NCBI GenBank assembly: GCA_946406115.1
Contig: OX291549.1
Coordinates: 25,257,901 to 25,321,900 of the forward strand
Length of the DNA stretch: 64,000 nt
Direction: 5' to 3'
DNA from: Apoda limacodes
Taxonomy: Eukaryota > Arthropoda > Insecta > Lepidoptera > Limacodidae
Shown: one piece after another, positions 12,086 through 26,526 of the stretch
How positions within the stretch are numbered: the first letter of the stretch is position 1
Layout: every line of letters begins with the position of its first letter
The notes under the pieces: generated by a model
The model's database searches: none
What the model was told of the DNA's origin: nothing
Seen by the model: only the letters and a program-made list of their open reading frames with translations
Program-made: the position numbers and the translations under genes

Positions 12086-12949
12086 TCTGCGTGGAAATAA
12101 AAGGAAGACATAAATATAAACCATTTTTTTCGCTTTCTTTGCAGAGGCGCGCGTTCAGGCAGATATTTTTTTCACGAGGCAAAGGTTTATACTTTCTGCC
12201 AAATAATGTGCAATATACTTATGTGCGCGAAAACAAAAAAAATACGTATTTTAAAATGAGACATTTAAAAATCTAAATTTAAATTATGTCGTATGGTGTT
12301 GATTATCTACTGAATAGTTATAGAGCGTGCTTACTTATGTATAAGGTGTATGGTGCAAGTCTTAAAAATACTTTATTTCACGCGGTCTAAAGAGTCTCTT
12401 TCGGCATAATTTTTCACATAAAAAAGAATACTTTACGAGCAACTATAAAAATAAAGTTTTTTTTCTCTTTTGATACTTTTCTTTCTATAGATACATTAGT
12501 TACGGGCGAACGGATAGGATTATAACCCTAGAAGTTAATGATTTATTCTCTGTAGCCTACCTATTTGTATTCGAATCGATTCAAAATATGTATAACAATT
12601 ATTTTACTTAGTATTTTTTTTTCTATAGATATATTACATAGTTAGAGTGAACTATAGAATAGTGACTTAAAAAGTGATTATAAATAGGGATATTACAGAA
12701 TATAGAATACAACTATGAAACAATGAGTACATTTTTGGAAATAGCTAGATTTATATTATACATATAAATATAAACAATACTTATACAAAAACTACAAGCA
12801 TATTATGTAATATAGATAAATATAAATATATATTTATCAAATGCAACCTAAAAAATCTGCCTTTGGGAAGCACATACCCATAAAATAATATAGAAAAATA
12901 AAAAATTAGCTGATGGGACAGCTTAAATCTTTAAGTAATGTGTTATCAC

Positions 12950-13318
12950 CAGATTTTAAATGTTTTTAATGTTTGTGCTTGTTTGATATCCAAAACCGGG
13001 CGACAGCGAAAAGGTATGATTGATAAAATTGTTTGTTGGGGTTTTCAGCATCGAATTTGTTGTAACGCGAAGAGCAGATGAACCCACTTTTTTTTGACAT
13101 ATAGCGGAGTAGAAGGCATGAACAGCCCATTGTAAAGAAGGAATAGAATATGAGTATTCCGGCGAAGGAGAATTAGGAGCCACTTGAGCTTTACTTGTAA
13201 TTCGGATGGGTTATCAAATTTACGCAAACCAAATATGTATCTGATTATGATAGGTAACTATGAAACCAGTCGATTGCTGTCGTAGATATTTTAAGAGAAC
13301 TCAAAAGTTAAAGTATTT
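12950..13318 (-). pseudogene. Reverse transcriptase relic (family B), 3' half
   Basis: Broken reverse-transcriptase coding sequence downstream of the nested insertion. Pieces read TTAIDWFHSYLSYQI, as in the block after LDFSKAFDTVDHDIL in Jockey/CR1-type RTs. It continues the element whose 5' half is at 14704-14960. Frameshifts and stops throughout. Confidence 0.55.
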
Positions 13319-14702
13319 TTTTTTTTTTATACCACTAAGGTGGCAAACAAGCTTACGGTCCGCCTGATGGTAAGCAGTCACCGTAGCCTATGAACGATTT
13401 CAACACCAGGGGTATCACTTGCGCGTTGACGACCCTTCAGAAATCTAATAACTTCTTTCTTGAAGAACTCCATACTGTAGTCCTTGCAGAAAGCCTTGGC
13501 AGGGAGCTCATTCCACAACTTAGGCGTTCGCGGGAGGAAGTTTCTCTGAAACCGCACTGTACGCGACCATTTAGGTTCTAAAGTGTGAGAATGAATTCCC
13601 TGCCGATGGCGAGCGGTGCGATGGTAGAAAGTAGCCGTGGGCATCATTTCGAACAATTCCTCAGAACACAACCCATTGTACAAGCGGTAGAACACACACA
13701 GTGAGGCAAAGTCTCTCCTCAGACTTAAGGGCTCGATACCGCAAGTGAGTTTGGAATCGTCGACAATTCTCACAGCCCGTCGTTGAACCGAGTCAAAAGG
13801 GCCAAGCTGATATCCGGGTGCACCTACCCAGAGATGGCAGCAGTACTCCATATGGGGCCGAACTTGCGACTTGTAAAGTAACAACTTTTGCCCCGACGTG
13901 AAGTACTGCTTCGCTCTGTTGAGTACACCAAGTCTTTTGGACGCCAGCTTCACCTTATCTTGTAAATGATCTCGGAACTGAATATCGCTGAAGATGTCGA
14001 CACCAAGGATCCCAATGCTCTTAGAGATGGAGAGGGAAGTGTTCTGGAATTGTGGGACTACAGTGAATGGAGTTTTCTTAGCGGTGAACGCGCAGACTTG
14101 TATCTTTGTAGGGTTGAATCGGACCTTGGACAGTGTGGTCTCGATTTGAGACACCAGTTCTTCGCGGTTTTCCTCCAAAACGGAACGAGGGATGTTTGCA
14201 CGACCCGTGTAATCAGTGTCTCCAGTACTGTCATCTGCATAGCAATGTATGTTCTTGATGGATAACATGTCATTGATATGCAGTAGGAAGAGCGTAGGAA
14301 ACAGCACAGAGCCTTGCGGGACACCAGCATTAATGTCCATGCTATCAGAGCAACTACCGTCAACTACGGTTCGTATACGTCTGCCGGACAAAAAGCTAGC
14401 CACCCATTTGCACAAACCCTCGGGCACTCCGTAAGATGGCAACCTCGATAGAAGACCCCGGTGCCAGACCCGATCGAATGCCTTCGGTATGTCCAGGCTA
14501 CATGCCAATGCCTCCCCCTGACTCTCAATGGCTAGTGCCCATCGGTGTGTGAGATACACTAGAACTGGCGAAAATCTTAGAAGCTGTGTGTTGATCACAC
14601 GCTCCATCACCTTGGAGAGGAGAGATATAATAGCGATAGGCCTGTAATTCGATGGATCTGATCTATCGCCCTTTTTGGGCACCGGGTGCACATTCGCAGT
14701 CT
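13319..14702 (-). mobile_element. Non-LTR retrotransposon, family A, best copy
   Basis: 5'-truncated LINE with a 437-residue open frame (13378-14691, minus). It holds the RT core NYRPIAIISLLSKVMER, LDIPKAFDRVWHRGL, NAGVPQGS and the catalytic HCYADDST, then thumb and C-terminal sequence ending FKKEVIRFLKGRQRA. About 25-30 residues are missing after NTQLLR compared with sister copies, so it is internally deleted despite the open frame. The 3' UTR has the GGTATAAAA tail and poly(A) (poly-T at 13319-13330). There is no endonuclease domain. The family is of the CR1/Jockey group and common in Lepidoptera. It inserted into another RT relic (12950-14960). Confidence 0.85.
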
Positions 14703-14703
14703 T

Positions 14704-14960
14704 ATATAGTAATATATCAAAGTCGATATTGTTAAAGGCATTACTGAAATCGAATATGTAAGCACCGTGACTTTTATGTTTTCTACAACTAGACGAATTT
14801 TACGAGTGCAGAAAATCAGATTGGAGGGGACTTAATAAGTTATTTTTAGCGAGGAAATAAGATAATTGCTCTTGAACAAGATGGTCAAGAACTTTGTACA
14901 GGAATAGTAAGATTAATATATGACGGTAATCATAATAATCACTGAACATTATGTGGGAAT
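14704..14960 (-). pseudogene. Reverse transcriptase relic (family B), 5' half
   Basis: Minus-strand pieces read ILLFLYKVLDHLVQEQLSYF, LAKNNLLSPLQSDF and GAYIFDFSNAFNNIDFDILL. These match RT motifs around RPISILP, PLQSGFRPGHST and DFSKAFD. Stops and frameshifts are present. The frame resumes on the far side of the family A insertion (12950-13318). The same family occurs at 37970-38176. Confidence 0.65.
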
Positions 14961-15822
14961 AACAGACACGAATTGCTTTTTTCGCAAAGGAATAATTAAT
15001 TAATCTTTAACAGTTTTGTACAAAGATTTATTCTACAATTGGCTTAAAAACTTATTTCGCCAGAAGCAATAGAGTGGTTGAGGATATTCATACATTCATG
15101 CATGTTACGTCTAATGCAATCACTGCCAACAGCATTGGAATAGATGGTGATAACGTTCAAGATTACACATCACAGTCAGCAAATCGAGTTACAAGAACCG
15201 GACGAAAATCAGGTGGTTTTAAGGGAAGTGAATTCAGCGTATATAGTTTTATGTTGTCATCGGTGACAATATAAGAGGAAATGCGTTATTTAAGAAGATT
15301 GTCAACAATATCATGTGAAAAAGGAATACGGTTTGTTTTGCCAACTCCTAATGACTAAGAAATTTCCGGATTTTTGCTGGATCATCGTTTGCAAAGGATT
15401 TATGGATGTGGCATCATTGTGCATCCTATCCTATTGCATTGATTTGTCTTAAATTTAGCTTTAGCACGATTTTTTAACCATCATCTGTTTAATTGCATCG
15501 GTTTTTCATGGTGTCGAAAGATGGTTTCGTTTTCACCATGCGTATTTTAGCATGTATGTATGCAGGAACATAAAAAGGTCAGTAATGGCCAATAATTTAA
15601 TTTTTTCATGAACTGCAAATACCTTTTATTGGTAACTGGATCCCAATTTAATTTCATTACCGCACAGCCGGTTTACAACCGTTTCACTAAATTTGCGTAT
15701 TCTTATTAGTGTTAAGAGTTTTACAGCTAACCCCCTGTCTTCCTGTGAACATTCTGTGACCGGTCGTTTATAACACGCACACACTAGCACGTATACACGT
15801 GTCACTAGTTTTTGTAGTGTTA

Positions 15823-16014
<192 letters not shown>

Positions 16015-16254
16015 TTAAAATCGCATTTCATATTAACTTGACAAACAAAATCAAAGACAGCAAAATTAGATATAAGGCGGGCGGGCTGACATGACGAAAC
16101 TATAGGAAAGACTGAGGGCACTTGGCCCTTACGGCTCAATATATAGATACATAAAAGATTTCCATGCACAGTCTATCATTTTAAACTAACACCACTAGAT
16201 GTTTTTGAAGTGACGCTAACTCTTAAACTCGATAGCTTTCAGATGTGCAGAGAG

Positions 16255-17364
16255 TAGGGATTGCAATCCCGCAAAACGGGATCCCGCTGCTTTTATTGAT
16301 CTGCTGGTTCCCGCAACTTCAAAACGTGGATCCGCGGATTCCGCAAATTGAAAATTTGGCTCTTAAACATTCGCGGAAATCGCGAGTAGCACGAGTGCGA
16401 CGTTTCAGTTGTTCATAAATGACACTGCGTTGCACGTGCGCACATCTTTATATGGGTAGGTGACGAGTGTTTTGTTTTCGTATTCACCGTCCGGCGTTGA
16501 ATATAGCGATACAATAAATTCGATATTCGATTCGATAAATACAATAAATTCGCGGCGCCTCTCAGCGGGCTTCATACAAACGAATTAGTTTTTGACATTT
16601 ACTGATCAATCACTGCCAAATTTTAGTCATAATCCCAAACCAAATACATATGTTTGTGGTTTTCCCAAAATTTTGTAAAATGTTTTTACAATGTCTTTTA
16701 CAATTTCTTGTTAAGAAATCTTTTTTACAACCATTTGTGTAACAAAACTAGAATCCTGTATAACTTTTGAACTATAAAATTTAACAGAACACTGACACAC
16801 TGTAGACCTAGATATTTATTACTAAAACATGTCTTCAAAATTTCGTGGTGTTTTATAAGCAAGTGTCAAAAATAAGTGAAAAATTCGTTTGTATGAAGCA
16901 CGCTGAGAGGCCCTCCAAGTCGTATTCTCTTAAGAGCGTATTTTTAAAGTTATCACCATAGGTTGATATCATAGTAATAACATCTAAAATAAAGTTATGA
17001 TTTGAATTTTAGTCATTATATGAATAAGACTCAATTAAAAATATAAAAATGTTGTTAGGAGTAAGGGTAAAATTAAACAAAACTAATTAACTATGCCAAA
17101 CATTTTAAGATGAATCTAAGAATACAGATTACTAATTACTTATACCTTATTAATAGAAAAGAAATAATTTATGTTACTTAATGTAAGAAATGATGAATAA
17201 AAGTTGATTTTTACACAAAAATTTGTAGTTTCAATTTGATTTTATAACATAATTTCAAAGATGCGGGATTCCGCGTGATCCCGCGCGGGATTGAGTAATC
17301 ACGCATATCAATCCCGCGGGATTGAGTAATCACGCATATCAATCCCGCGGGATTGCAATCCCTA
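16255..17364. mobile_element. hAT-like non-autonomous element (1.1 kb)
   Basis: Perfect 18-base terminal inverted repeats TAGGGATTGCAATCCCGC at 16255-16272 and 17347-17364. They are flanked by an imperfect 8 bp target duplication, GCAGAGAG (16247-16254) and GTAGAGAT (17365-17372). Each terminal repeat contains the self-complementary GGGATTGCAATCCC. Near the right end a 31-base unit containing ATTGAGTAATCACGCATATC is duplicated in tandem (about 17287-17348). Further CGGGAT words lie just inside both ends. No transposase frame was found. Confidence 0.75.
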
Positions 17365-19599
17365 GTAGAGATACAGTAATTTTCGAAGTTTTGCATTTGA
17401 TTATAAAAGTCGGTTAATTAAAAAGGACTGGAGGTTGGTAAAAAATCAACACCAGTTATTTAAATATATTTTTCAGTTTGACGTAGAAAAACATGATAGT
17501 CACTTTATTTATTATATGTTTATTTTTCAGGAAATTCTTAATTTAGGGTATAAGTTTTAGGGACACTTTGGACATGTATATTGATATGATTTAGATTTGA
17601 TCCCTGGATCAAGTGTCCTATGCTTATAAATATTCGTTTATGATACAATCCTGCGCTTCAGTGTGCAAAGTTATACAATAGTAAAAAGGTGCTCGAAAGA
17701 GAGTACCAAAGGTTTGAGACAGTAAAAGTATTTGAAACTATTTCTATATGGAAGCATTCGTGGATTTTGATAAAATATATCCTTAAATATTCAGTTAGTT
17801 GGATATGTTATGTAATCGACTCAATCCAATTTTGACAAATAAGCTAAGTTTAAGAATTAACGGTGAGGGGGTTAAATTTTTTCGCATCCAGGCTGTCAAA
17901 TAATTCTTTAATAATCACTTGACAGTTATTCGACTGATTGAAAGCCATATATTTTGATTTTTGTATATTTAAGTAACACAAAACTTTTTGGGCGACACAA
18001 AATGTGATATGAAAATTTTATTATTGCTTATTTGAAAGAATTTATGCTGAATATTTAGGCATGGTCAAGTCACCCATATACAAATATTAGTAAACTTGAA
18101 GGCATTCCCTTAATCTGGTTTCGATGATTCAATTATGAAATTCCTAAGTCAATATAAATGGTTGATCTATGAATTATTATGTATAAATTTCTTGTCTTAT
18201 GATACATTTTCGAATATCCCACTAATTAAAGAGTTATGGACATAACTTAAAAGTGGCTTAAGCGTGTTCTTTACAAAATTTATCGCATAATATTTTAGTT
18301 TAGCGCTTGATAACCTTATCAACTAATCCATTAATCTATCATTAAGAACTCGCTACAAAACGAACACAAAATATCTTTTAAAAAACAGAACACTTAATGA
18401 TTCCTTAATTTCTAGCGGGCAAGCAAATGACCTGCTTTGTTTAAAAAGCAATTATCTTAAACGTTTAATCTTATGCAATTAAAATCTAGATAAGAAACCT
18501 CCGAGAGCGTGACGACTCTTGTCTTAAGTTGCCACGACTTTTAATCAGCGCAGCGTTCTCGACTCGACTTCATCAAATCTCTTGGGTCATTTTAGTACGA
18601 ATTAGGGAATTAGATTAAGGCGCGAGCACATTTCAAGTGTCGTATCGTATCGTAATGCATCAGAAACGCTATTAAAGCCATATAGTTTACATAGCTTCTT
18701 GCGGCAACTCCTCAATTACAGAAAAAAAAACAAACAATCAAATCTTTCCTCTTTAATGGCATAAAACATTCGTGTCTGTGAAACCATGGAAATTTTAATT
18801 TCAAGTTAGATTGGTCTCAAATAATTATTTAAACAGGAGAATGGAATAATTTTCACTTTTTATAATATCCCAATATTTATGGACCAATGTTCCCCCTGCC
18901 CAACCCTGACTCACTTCCCTTATGACTCTATAGCTCGTCAGCAACTGGCGATTAGGGTATATTATACTGTCCCTGGTCTTTTATCTGACCAATTACTTTA
19001 AAGCTGGTGACTTACGACGTATGGGACATATATAAAGCCGCCTTAGTCCAGATACACTACATCTGCATCAGAAGAAGTGTTAAGATGATGGGCTCACCCC
19101 CTGTTACGCAGGAATAAAGTAATAAGTAAATAAAATTATGTTCCCCATAGTATGACGTGGGTGTGTATCCAGCCACTGGTTACTCCATTCTGGGGATGTA
19201 CATGATGTATATGATATACATAATAATAATAATAATAATATACTTTATTGCGCATATAGAAAACAAAACAATTAAACAATAAAAGTAATAACATACATAC
19301 ATATATATACATTATATAACAGTGCTATTTTTTATTTCAGTTTAAGCCGTTATTTCCATATCTGCGCTAAACTCGAACAATAAACAAACGTGCCACATAT
19401 TGGTTAGAGGAATGTCCCATAATCTTATCTAATACGACCATGTTTTGCGACAAATATAGATAACCGAATTCAATTTATCACGAATTGGCAAATGTACAGT
19501 TGTTGCATTATCGATACCCGCCGATAAATTATGATTGAGTATTTAGAAATCTACAGAATTGCATAGCACTATCGCTACATGGCAGGAGGTGCAAATGAT

Positions 19600-20450
19600 T
19601 GGCTCCATGCAATCCAATCTATACTAATACTAGATTTTGCCAGCGACTCCGCCCGCCCTAAATAAGGTTATCGGCATGGAATTTCTACGTCAACTTCTTA
19701 ATTATACTAATGAAGTTTGCTACAGCAAGCTATAGCTGTAGCTATAGTTTGTTTAAGCTCGGCAATAGTTATTCCCGAGGAAACATTTGAATTTTTCAAG
19801 ATTAAAACTATCCTCAAACTGTCTTCATACCAAATTTAATCTAAATTGGATCAGCGGTTAAAGCGTGAAGAGGCCAGATAGACGGAGTTACTTTCGCATT
19901 TATTATAATAATATTGATTATAAAGTGAAAGCGGATTTGGTAAGTTTCTTTACACCAATTCTTCGGACCAAATTCACCTATTTGAAAAATAGTGTTTTGA
20001 TTTGAAAGTTACATTACTCCATAGTCATTCATGGACATAAGCTGTATATTATGTACTAGCTTTTGCCTGCGGTTTCACTCACCCTAAATTCGGTGTAGGA
20101 TTTTAACGGCAACTCTTTAATTATAAAAAAAAACCGAATCACACTTGACGTTTTCAAGTAGCTTATTTAGAAGGACATAAACTTCGAGCGAGACTTAAAC
20201 TATCTCCATGCTAAATTTCCCAACGGGAACCGCCCTAAATTATAGAAAAAAAATCGACTCTTTCTTGACATTTTCAAGTAGCCCATGTTCTTTCCCGGGT
20301 CTCAAACTATCTCCGTGCCAAATTTCATCTTAATCCGTACGATGGTTTAAGCGTGAAGAGGTAACGAACAGACAGACAGATTTTAGTATGGATATTGATA
20401 TAAGGGAAAGGGGCTATTGCGAACCAACGTTTACCGGGTCAGCTAGTAGT
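19600..20450 (+). repeat. Helitron-like or related dispersed repeat units
   Basis: Two to three related units with TACTAGATTTTGCC or GTACTAGCTTTTGCCTGCGG starts, AAATTTCATCTTAATCCG and AAGCGTGAAGAGGTAACGAA blocks, ending TTTACCGGGTCAGCTAGT. A CTAG-T end fits Helitron 3' termini, but no hairpin or Rep/helicase sequence was confirmed, so the class is uncertain. Confidence 0.35.
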
Positions 20451-20494
20451 AACTGAAAGTTAAGTTCTTTATTTATATTTAGACTTCGAGACGT

Positions 20495-22517
<2,023 letters not shown>

Positions 22518-22628
22518 CTGTGTTTTTAACAATTTATAAAGGTCTGTCTCCATGAGGCACTGCACAATGTACACATCTTTCATCTGATCAATTGTTTCAG
22601 CTCTTAAAATGTCCCGAATGTCAATTAT
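22518..22628 (-). CDS. rl: ERK MAP kinase, coding exon 3
   Basis: Encodes residues 86-122: [18 protein letters not shown], then [19 protein letters not shown]. It covers strands beta-4 and beta-5, the hinge and the start of helix D. The gatekeeper position is Q108 (VYIVQ), and the hinge [10 protein letters not shown] is typical of ERK1/2 rather than p38 or JNK. The acceptor is TTGTTATAG|ATA and the donor is CAG|GTAAGT, a near-consensus site. The intron is in phase 0 on both sides. The IDIRDIL and IVQCLMETD sequences match the insect rolled lineage. Confidence 0.96.
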
Positions 22629-23785
<1,157 letters not shown>

Positions 23786-24230
23786 CTAATATTTCGACAT
23801 ATTTTGTGTACTACAACCACGTTAGTACTATTGGTTACTTATTCTGTAAATTTTAACCAATTTCTACATTGTTTGCTTTTTATTGAAATATTACAGCAAA
23901 TAAATAATAGATTTTGTTTAAATTTTAAACAAAAAATTACAACAAAGTTTATTTGCAGAACGCAGAAATAAGACAATATCAAGATAAGAGAACGAACTGA
24001 AACACATTTGTTCAACAAAACAACGAAGTATCAGCGTGAAATAACTCTTTCTCCAAAATGTAAACTTGCTCGGAGATATAAACAAGGGAGCCGAATATTA
24101 GAACTATCTCGCATAAAGGAGCACTTGAGACGTAACTGCACTAGCTTAATTATAAAATGGATATTGTGTGGTTTTACATAACATTACAAATTGGCGTATA
24201 TCTAATACCTTTAAACGAGCAATTCTTGTA

Positions 24231-24234
<4 letters not shown>

Positions 24235-24300
<66 letters not shown>
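24235..24300. repeat. AT dinucleotide microsatellite
   Basis: About 66 bases of nearly pure TA/AT repeats with one early G interruption. Directly visible. Confidence 0.97.
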
Positions 24301-24304
<4 letters not shown>

Positions 24305-24464
24305 AAAAGTAGAATTAACTACTGCTCAAAATTAAATATCAGTTAAAACTAGTTCTTACTAGACAAAACGTGTTTTTCCGCGTTATTAATTATGGAATGT
24401 TATATTCCTAACACGCGAGTAGCTGCCGGCGTCAAAGAACGACCGTAGTTTAATTGGTCTTGCA

Positions 24465-25745
24465 GAGAAGCCTAAATTCTTCAAACTGCATATGAGGCTT
24501 GGACCACGGCTGGTTATAATAAGGATCCGAATATTTCGGAGAAAAAACGCAAAATTAATTGCTGCTCCGAGGTTCAGTAAGAAAGCAACTACCAGAGTAA
24601 AATTCCAATTCATGGCTATTCTTCTGGGAGTCGTGCTTTCTGGTCGCTTTCCAAAGCTGCCGAAGGGAACTTTCGCCGGTCGTCGTTACCACCACTGCGA
24701 AAGACCGATGGTGACTTAGCCCATAGTGCTTAAGAGAAAGCCGATTTACTAGACTGACTGAAGGTGACAGTAGGTGACTACTATAACGTGGTGCGGTACG
24801 ACCATGTCGGAAATCTCCATAACACAGCGGGCGTTGCTTTCTCTAGACGTTCATAAGTTGAGTGGGCCAGACGGTATGCCAGCAGTAGTGCGTAAGCAGT
24901 GTGCTCCTAGTTACGTCCTGTACTCACGGGCCTCTTAGCGCTTTCCTACCACACTAGGCAATTTCCGTCTTCATGGAAGACTGCGAATGTACACCCGGTG
25001 CACAAAAAGAGCGATAGATCAGGTACACCGAATTACAGACCTATCGCGATTACCTCCCTCCTCTCCAAGGTGATGGACCGTGTGATCAAAAACAGCTTCT
25101 AAGATACCTAGAAAAACACGACCTGGTCAGTGACCGTCAATATGGCGTTCGCCACAACCGCTCGACTGGTGACCTTCTAGTGTATCTCACACACCGATGG
25201 GCACTAGCCATTAAGAGTCAGGGGGAGGCATTGTCATGTAGCCTGGACGTAGCGAAGGCGTTCGATCGGGTCTGGCACCAGGGTCTTGTATCAAAGTTGC
25301 CATCTTACGTATTGCCCGAGGGTTTGTGCAAAAGTGGGGCTAGCTTTTCGTCCGGCAGACGCATACGAACCGTAGTTGACGGCAGTTGCTCCGATAGCAT
25401 GGACATTAATGCTGGTGTCCCGCAAGGCTCTGTGCTGTCTCTACTGTATATCAATGACACGTTGGACATCAACAACATGCATTGTTATGCATTGTGTGTG
25501 TTCTACCGCTTGTACAGTAGGGTGTGTTCTGAGGAATTGTTCGAAATGATGCCCACTGCTACTTTCTTCAATCGCACCGCTCGCCATGGGCAGGGAATTC
25601 CATTATGGTCGCGCATAGTGCGGTTTCAGAGAAACTTCCTCCTGCGAACGCTTGGGTTGTGGAATGAGCTCCCTGCCAAGGTTTTCTCTAAGGACTACAT
25701 CATTTCTAGAAAACGTCGTTTTATCCGTGTTTTTAGGCAGTGATA
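24465..25745 (+). mobile_element. LINE family A copy with internal deletion
   Basis: Same family as 13319-14702. It starts upstream of the RT core (YEAWTTAGYNKDP, then SGSRAFWSLSKAAEGNF and LPPLRKTDGDLAHSA) and runs into the RT (LDVAKAFDRVWHQGL, NAGVPQGSVLS). At HCYA (about 25494) it jumps directly to LCVFYRLYS, losing the YADD catalytic site and about 150 residues. It ends RRFIRVFRQ with a stop at 25741-25743. Several frameshifts occur before 25180. Confidence 0.82.
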
Positions 25746-25749
25746 AACT

Positions 25750-25895
25750 GAAAAATATGACTCTTCCTGACATCTATTGGCGAGTAGTAATAAGCAACAT
25801 TAAAGCTTTTTGACAATAGATACCGATATTAAGTAAATCTTAAGCTACTTGACAATAGATGGCGTTGTTTAAAAAAATACTATAGTATCCTCCAG
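25750..25895 (-). repeat. Dispersed repeat, copy 2
   Basis: Reverse-complement relative of 10731-10860: CATCTATTGGCGAGTAGTAA, then AAGCTACTTGACAATAGATG and TCCTCCAGGTACTAT. It abuts the 3' end of the LINE copy at 24465-25745. Confidence 0.6.
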
Positions 25896-26221
25896 GTACT
25901 ATTAATTATATTAGTAAGCGCCCCCGACTTCGTCCGCTTAGAATGTTGATAGACATAGAAATAGACCTGTTTGAGTACCTATTTGGTTATTGAATAATTC
26001 AGGATTTTATACAACCTTTAAGAAAACTCTTCTTATCCTGTTCTTATTTTGTTATGGCTTAAGGAGAATTCGACCAAAAAAAATTCATACATACTGTATT
26101 ATTATAAAGATCTTTAACTATAAACATTTTGCTACTCAAAACGCGTTTTTATTATACAACGCTAATTACCATAAAATGCCGCAAAATCCTTAAAATTAAA
26201 TCAACAAAAGCTGTCAATTTA

Positions 26222-26526
26222 AAAAAATCGGCCAAGTGCAAGTCGGACTATATAACTAAATATTCCGTAAATATTTTAAGCGTCTACCTGTTGCCGTTAT
26301 GCATATCGTAAAAAATCTAATAATAAATAGTAAATATTTATTTTATTCTGTTTTATAGTATTTTTTGGCTATAGCGGCAACAGAAATACATGTTCTGTGA
26401 AATTTTAACTGTATAACTATCCCGATTTATGAGATACAGCCTGGTGACAGACGGACGGACAGACGGACAGCGGAGTCTTAGTAATAGGGTTCCGCTAATT
26501 ACCCTTGGGTACGGAGCCCTAAAAAT
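26222..26526. repeat. Dispersed repeat of GGCCAAGTGCAAGTCGGAC type
   Basis: Begins AATCGGCCAAGTGCAAGTCG and ends CAGCGGAGTCTTAGTAATAG, then GGTACGGAGCCCTAAAAATG. The same two borders occur around the repeat at 3286-3803, and the first occurs at 41719. It includes CAGACGGACGGACAGACGG. Typical of Lepidopteran genomes. Class not determined. Confidence 0.55.
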
